Positions 6,667 to 9,805 of a stretch of DNA of 9,805 nt are shown piece after piece. Under the pieces are notes generated by a model that was not told the origin of the DNA, made no database searches, and saw only the letters and a list, made by a program, of their open reading frames with translations. The position numbers and the translations under genes are program-made. The DNA lies in NCBI GenBank assembly GCA_964412395.1, contig CAYPOY010000190.1:1-9805 (forward strand), given 5' to 3'. Origin of the DNA: CAYPOY01 sp964412395 (GTDB taxonomy: Bacteria > Chloroflexota > Anaerolineae > B4-G1). Each line of letters starts with the position of its first letter. Position 1 is the stretch's first letter.

Positions 6667-7215
6667 ATGCTGATTGAGGACTACGACCTGGAGGTAGAAA
6701 GCGTTCCCTGCGAGCCAGGCAGCGAGGAGTTTGCGGCCATCGTGCGTCTCAACGTGGACATTAGCCCGGTTCTGCCCTACCTGAACCGGACCTTGCGCGG
6801 GGCGGTCTACATCGCCCAGGCTCCCTCCCTGGCCTGGAAGAAGGGCGGGCGCAACATCGCCTTCTGGCCCTACAAGATCGCCATCGGCCACCTGGAGGAC
6901 CGCGCGGAGGCGCAGAAGGTGGCGCAGGGGCTGGTGGACCTGGTGAACCGAACCTGGGAGCGGCGAGAGGAGATCGAGCCGGACTATGAGATGCACAAGC
7001 GTCCGGGGCCAATGGATATCTACAAACTCCTTCCGCGGACCAACTGCAAAGGCTGTGGTCAGCCGACCTGTTTTGTCTTTGCCACCAAGTTGGCGATGGG
7101 TCAAGTGAGACTGGAGGATTGCACCCCGCTTCAAGAGCCTCAGTACGCCGGGCAGCAGGCACAACTGGCCGAACTGCTGGCAGTGGATATGCCCGCCATC
7201 GGCCGGCGGGAGTGA
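6667..7215 (+). CDS. 4Fe-4S cluster protein with PF04060-type domain
   Basis: A 182-residue soluble protein. Residues 1-110 form an N-terminal domain without a name that I recognise, including GAVYIAQAPSLAWKKGGRNIAFWPYKIAIG. The C-terminal part holds Cys127-X2-Cys130-X4-Cys135-X16-Cys152 in the context LPRTNCKGCGQPTCFVFATKLAMG, the signature of the Fe-S domain found at the start of the corrinoid iron-sulfur protein large subunit and in several electron-transfer proteins. It would hold one low-potential [4Fe-4S] cluster. ATG 6667 has GGAGGA at 6657-6662. The gene lies 12 bases after the second thioredoxin-fold gene and in the same operon as a dicluster ferredoxin. A role in electron delivery to the AOR or flavoprotein, or in activation of a corrinoid or thiol carrier, is inferred only. 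Confidence 0.82.
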   Translation: MLIEDYDLEVESVPCEPGSEEFAAIVRLNVDISPVLPYLNRTLRGAVYIAQAPSLAWKKGGRNIAFWPYKIAIGHLEDRAEAQKVAQGLVDLVNRTWERREEIEPDYEMHKRPGPMDIYKLLPRTNCKGCGQPTCFVFATKLAMGQVRLEDCTPLQEPQYAGQQAQLAELLAVDMPAIGRRE

Positions 7216-7236
7216 CGGTGCAAGGAGGTGAGAGCA

Positions 7237-7500
7237 GTGGCATACAAAGAGTTGAGACAGCAGGTTGAGGCGCTCAAGCGCCAGTTGACACAGGCCTTTG
7301 TCGAGGACACCGTCAGCGCGTTGTTGCGCCAGGGCGAGGACGTGGGCGGCGGCGTCAACGCCTTCCGGCTGGTCAAACATTTGCTGGGCAACCCATCACT
7401 GAGGGACGTGGAGGTCGTCTGGGCCTACGAGCGTCTCAAACCGGCGCTGCGGTCCGCGTTGGAACAAATCCCATCGCTTTACTATTTTGAAGGTGACTGA
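7237..7500 (+). CDS. Hypothetical small helical protein
   Basis: An 87-residue protein that I do not recognise. It is predicted from composition to be mainly alpha-helical, with an amphipathic N-terminal stretch (KELRQQVEALKRQLTQAF) that could form a coiled coil. A Gly-rich turn (GEDVGGGVNAF) and the ending IPSLYYFEGD follow. It has no cysteines, no membrane segment and no signal peptide, which sets it apart from its Cys-rich neighbours. GTG 7237 is chosen because AAGGAGG at 7222-7228 leaves an 8-base gap, whereas the upstream GTG 7228 overlaps that site. It may be an assembly or adaptor subunit for the surrounding Fe-S proteins, which is a guess from location. Confidence 0.65.
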   Translation: MAYKELRQQVEALKRQLTQAFVEDTVSALLRQGEDVGGGVNAFRLVKHLLGNPSLRDVEVVWAYERLKPALRSALEQIPSLYYFEGD

Positions 7501-7552
7501 TGAGCGGAGGATTGCATCTTCCCGGTGGGAAGATCACGTAAATGAGGTGAGT

Positions 7553-8074
7553 ATGGCGAAATTGAGTCACCGTCAGATCCTGGTGGGGCGGGCGCCAGCC
7601 GGGATGCACGGGCTGGACGAGTTGTTCGACGAGTTGTACGAGCAGGGACGTCGGCCAGACGAGGCGGGCCTGGGGATGGAGTTGGTCGAACGTGCCCGTG
7701 TATATAAGAACTACATTCCCAAGCCGGCGGTTGATGACTTTGCGCAGGCGTTGCTGCGCGAGTATCGCAAATACGTTGACCAGCGGGCAAGTGGCGGCAA
7801 GCCGCAGCCGGTCAGCTACGGCACGTGGCGTGGCCACCCGCGCGAGCACATCCCCTGGTTCCCTACCGTGGCGACGGAACTGTGCGACGGGTGCGGCTTG
7901 TGTCTCAAACTGTGCTCGTATGGTGCTTTGGCCCCCACCCCCGATGGTAAAGTCGCGGTTGTGGAACCGTTCAAGTGTCTGGTGGGGTGCAGTTCGTGTG
8001 CCACCGTCTGCAAGCCCAAGGCCATCACTTTCCCGCCGCGTACCATTCTGGACGCCTTCCGGCCGGGTAGATGA
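7553..8074 (+). CDS. 2x[4Fe-4S] ferredoxin-domain protein
   Basis: A 173-residue cytoplasmic electron carrier. Residues 1-100 have no family that I can name (LVGRAPAGMHGLDELFDELYEQG…). The C-terminal ferredoxin domain has Cys111-X2-Cys114-X2-Cys117-X3-Cys121 and Cys142-X3-Cys146-X2-Cys149-X3-Cys153-Lys-Pro. The first motif is classical; the second has one extra residue between its first two cysteines. Both clusters should be bound. ATG 7553 is chosen with TGAGGTGA upstream (7543-7550); the frame is open upstream to 7487 but overlaps the previous gene without a ribosome binding site. It would serve as the electron acceptor or donor for the AOR half of the fusion protein. Its TGA (8072-8074) overlaps an ATG at 8071, the usual stop-start coupling to the next gene. 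Confidence 0.85.
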   Translation: MAKLSHRQILVGRAPAGMHGLDELFDELYEQGRRPDEAGLGMELVERARVYKNYIPKPAVDDFAQALLREYRKYVDQRASGGKPQPVSYGTWRGHPREHIPWFPTVATELCDGCGLCLKLCSYGALAPTPDGKVAVVEPFKCLVGCSSCATVCKPKAITFPPRTILDAFRPGR

Positions 8075-8110
8075 GAGCATTGGCGGACGAAACCGATATC
8101 ATATCCTTGT

Positions 8111-8887
8111 GTGATCTGCGGGGCCGAACTATACGAGACGGATACCGTGGCGGTGTGCTCCTTCTGCGGGCGGGAGACGCCGGCCGAGTACCTGTGCCCT
8201 AACGGGCACCACATCTGCGAGGACTGCCAGTTGGCCGATCCGCTTCAAGCGGTCGAGCGGGTATGTGAGGGCACGCGGGAGACCAACCCCGGCGTCATTG
8301 CAAACCTAATCATGAAGCACCCGGTCATGGTCATGCATAGCGCACAGCACCACGTGCTCGTCGCCCCGGTCGTGCTGGCCGCGCTGTCCAACAGCGGCCA
8401 GCGCCCGCTCAAGCCCGGCCGGCTGACGTCGGCCATCGAGCGCACGGCGGATATTCCTTATGGGGTGTGCGGCACGCGCGGCGAATGTGGGGCGGCGGTG
8501 GGCGTGGGGGCACTGGTCTCCATCTTGACCAGGGCCTCGTATCGCAAAGACCGGGAACGATCGCTGGCCCTGCAGGCCACCGCCGAGGCTCTGCAGGTCA
8601 TCGCCGAGGGCGGCGGTCCCCGCTGCTGCAAGCAGAGCGTCTACCTCTCCCTGGAGACGGCGGTCGCCTTTCTGCGACGGGAACTGGGCCTGAACCTGCC
8701 CCTGACCATCCGCTGCGAGTTCGCCGGGCGGAATGAGGAGTGCAAGAAAGAAATTCGGCCTTCTTCCCCCGCGCCCCATTTCCCCAGAGCGAGGAGAAAC
8801 TGTATCGCCTGTTCGCCGCGCCGGTCATCCGCACCTGCGCCGACTATGGCGTCAGCGCCCACTTTCACGGGAGGAACGACGTGCTAG
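8111..8887 (+). CDS. DUF5714-domain protein with damaged ends
   Basis: Residues up to base 8752 match the DUF5714 pattern as I know it from anaerobes and methanogens: zinc-knuckle pairs (ICG, CSFCG, CPNGHHICEDC), HSAQHHVLVAPVVLAAL, GVCGTRGECGAAVGVGALVSI, GGPRCCKQSVYLSLETAV and IRCEFAGRNEECKKE. The function of the family is not established; the many Cys and His residues suggest metal or Fe-S binding. Both ends look wrong. At the 5' end, GTG 8111 has no ribosome binding site and cuts off the first Cys of a CVICG knuckle encoded in frame at 8108. An ATG at 8071, coupled to the preceding stop, is in a different frame. At the 3' end the usual CPF(Y/F) ending is missing; after 8752 the frame reads low-complexity sequence antisensible only as lplA in another frame. 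A frameshifted or recombined gene, or sequence error, is likely. Confidence 0.7.
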   Translation: MICGAELYETDTVAVCSFCGRETPAEYLCPNGHHICEDCQLADPLQAVERVCEGTRETNPGVIANLIMKHPVMVMHSAQHHVLVAPVVLAALSNSGQRPLKPGRLTSAIERTADIPYGVCGTRGECGAAVGVGALVSILTRASYRKDRERSLALQATAEALQVIAEGGGPRCCKQSVYLSLETAVAFLRRELGLNLPLTIRCEFAGRNEECKKEIRPSSPAPHFPRARRNCIACSPRRSSAPAPTMASAPTFTGGTTC

Positions 8888-9540
8888 TCGGCGAGCGCAA
8901 GATTTACGGTTCGGCCCAGATTGCCTGGTACGGCACGTTCGTCCAGAGCGGCACCTTCCTGGTCAACATGGACTTTGACATCATGAACCGGGCCCTGACC
9001 CCGCCAGCGCTCAAGTTCGCCGGCAAGCCGGCCTGGTCGGTCAAGGAGCGAGTGACTTCGCTGGCGCAGGAGGTGGGGCGGGAACTGGACACAGACGAGG
9101 TTATGGAACGCTTTGCAGCCAACTTTGCCCGGATTCTGGGCATCGAACTGGCGCCCGGCGCTCTCATGCCTGAAGAACGGGAGTTGGCCGCCGAGTTGCT
9201 GGCCGTCAAATACGGCACCGACGAGTGGAACTTTGGTACGCGGCACGCTTACGGGGTGACGGTTTCGGCCAAGGCGAAAGGCGGTGTGGTGTTCCTCTCA
9301 GTCGACATGGAAGATGGGGCCATACGCCAGGCTCGCATCCAGGGCGATTTCCTCGTCAGCGACCGAGGGGCATTGGAGCGGTTGGAGCAGGCACTGACCG
9401 GTTGTCGTCCCAAGGAGGCCCAGTCCGTGGTCCAGGCCGCCGAACTGCTCCCTGACCTGAGGGAGACGCTGGTCAGGCTACTGGCGGAAGTGGACCAAGA
9501 GGAAGCGACTCGTCTCATCAAGACGGACAAGGGTGGATGA
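8740..9540 (+). CDS. lplA: Lipoate-protein ligase A homologue lacking the N-terminus
   Basis: The frame matches LplA from the middle of the catalytic domain to the end: LFAAPVIRTCADYGV, GRNDVLVGERKIYGSAQ (E. coli GRNDLVV…RKVSGSA), GTFLVNMDFDIMNRAL, SVKERVTSL, and the C-terminal domain signature YGTDEWNFG followed by GGVVFLSVDMEDGAIRQA. Roughly 75-80 N-terminal residues are absent, including the RRxxGGGxV loop that binds lipoyl-AMP, so the product as encoded is not expected to ligate lipoate. The frame could start at GTG 8740 but is joined out of frame to the DUF5714 gene near 8752. No lipoyl-domain protein is visible in the window. The gene ends in an ATGA overlap with the next thioredoxin-fold gene, so the original operon order was probably DUF5714, lplA, trx. 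Pseudogene, deletion or assembly error are all possible. Confidence 0.78.
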   Translation: MQERNSAFFPRAPFPQSEEKLYRLFAAPVIRTCADYGVSAHFHGRNDVLVGERKIYGSAQIAWYGTFVQSGTFLVNMDFDIMNRALTPPALKFAGKPAWSVKERVTSLAQEVGRELDTDEVMERFAANFARILGIELAPGALMPEERELAAELLAVKYGTDEWNFGTRHAYGVTVSAKAKGGVVFLSVDMEDGAIRQARIQGDFLVSDRGALERLEQALTGCRPKEAQSVVQAAELLPDLRETLVRLLAEVDQEEATRLIKTDKGG

Positions 9541-9805
9541 TCCTGGACGAAAGAGTAAAACTGGAAGCTTACGTCGCCCGGCCGCCGACGCGCAAGTGCC
9601 GCCAGGTCATAGCGGTGATGGAGGAAATGGTACGCCGCTATCCCGACCAGGTGCGGCTGGTGGTCTTTGAGCGGGGAGCGGAGTGGCCGGAGGAACCGAG
9701 CCGGGCGTTAAGGTACGCGTTGCACAAGGGCAGCACCGTCCCGATGTGCTACGTGGGTGGAAAGTTCCTCGTCGGTGGAAAAGTGCCGACGCTGGATGAG
9801 ATGGA
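9537..9805 (+). CDS. Third thioredoxin-fold protein, TxxC variant (3' end outside window)
   Basis: The first 89 codons are visible and the gene runs off the window. The layout is that of the other two small thioredoxin-fold proteins: a first strand VKLEAYVA, an active-site position reading Thr18-Arg-Lys-Cys21, a helix (QVIAVMEEMVRRY), strand VRLVVFERG, and a cis-proline loop TVPMCYVGGKFLVGGKVPTLDEM. The first active-site cysteine is replaced by threonine, leaving a single-thiol TxxC; another Cys follows the cis-Pro. ATG 9537 overlaps the lplA stop (ATGA), so translation is coupled. A monothiol protein could act as a thiol or persulfide carrier rather than a dithiol reductant, which is inference. 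Confidence 0.75.
   Translation, partial: MILDERVKLEAYVARPPTRKCRQVIAVMEEMVRRYPDQVRLVVFERGAEWPEEPSRALRYALHKGSTVPMCYVGGKFLVGGKVPTLDEM

Noticed and set aside
7487..7552. Earlier TTG start for the ferredoxin-domain gene, and a 13-codon frame at 7500-7541
   Set aside because: There is no ribosome binding site for the TTG, which overlaps the previous gene; ATG 7553 has one. The 13-codon frame has no supporting feature beyond a stop-start overlap.
1..9805. tRNA, rRNA, CRISPR array, transposase or attachment sites
   Set aside because: No repeat-spacer pattern, transposase-like frame, terminal inverted repeats or recognisable structural RNA was seen in reading the window.

Overview
The window is a GC-rich bacterial segment in which every convincing gene reads on the + strand, with short gaps and several stop/start overlaps, so it looks like one or two long co-transcribed units. 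The genes are those of an anaerobic, iron-sulfur- and thiol-based metabolism: a tungsten/molybdopterin aldehyde ferredoxin oxidoreductase (AOR), an Old Yellow Enzyme (OYE)-type flavoprotein, ferredoxins, small redox-active-disulfide proteins and an ArsR regulator. Such a set is common in Chloroflexota and other anaerobes. The assignment to a Chloroflexota (Anaerolineae-like) genome is an inference from gene content and from short CGTGAAA-type intergenic repeats, and it is weak.

Layout. Bases 1-130 hold a promoter (TATAAT at 77-82) overlapped by an inverted repeat, followed by an ArsR/SmtB repressor with a CVC metalloid site (131-463). A second copy of the same inverted repeat (ATATGC-N8-GCATAT) lies at 489-508, directly before a DUF318/ArsP-type permease (535-1893). 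Then come a CxxC thioredoxin-fold protein (1973-2218) and a small zinc-ribbon protein (2252-2470). The largest gene (2589-6269) encodes a 1226-residue in-frame fusion of an AOR that lacks only its extreme C-terminus and an OYE/2,4-dienoyl-CoA-reductase-type Fe-S flavoprotein that lacks its first ~20 residues. Next are a second CxxC thioredoxin-fold protein (6388-6654), a PF04060-type 4Fe-4S protein (6667-7215), an unrecognised 87-residue helical protein (7237-7500), a 2x[4Fe-4S] ferredoxin-domain protein (7553-8074), a DUF5714 protein (8111-8887), an out-of-frame and N-terminally truncated lipoate-protein ligase (8740-9540), and a third thioredoxin-fold protein with TxxC instead of CxxC that runs off the window end (9537 onward).

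How the genes may work together (inference): a metalloid- or thiol-reactive signal is sensed by ArsR, which controls its own gene and the permease operon through paired operators. The permease would export a substrate. The small thioredoxin-fold proteins and Fe-S proteins would shuttle electrons or sulfur to the AOR and flavin modules. No substrate can be named from the sequence.

The most unusual points are the AOR::OYE junction near 4407, which coincides with an abrupt change in arginine codon use; a second broken junction, DUF5714::lplA near 8753; and the matching ArsR operators. The two gene-boundary junctions could be genuine recombination or deletion events, or assembly errors; reads across them would decide. 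No tRNA, rRNA, CRISPR array, insertion sequence or strong terminator was seen, and no gene-free stretch exceeds about 130 bases.
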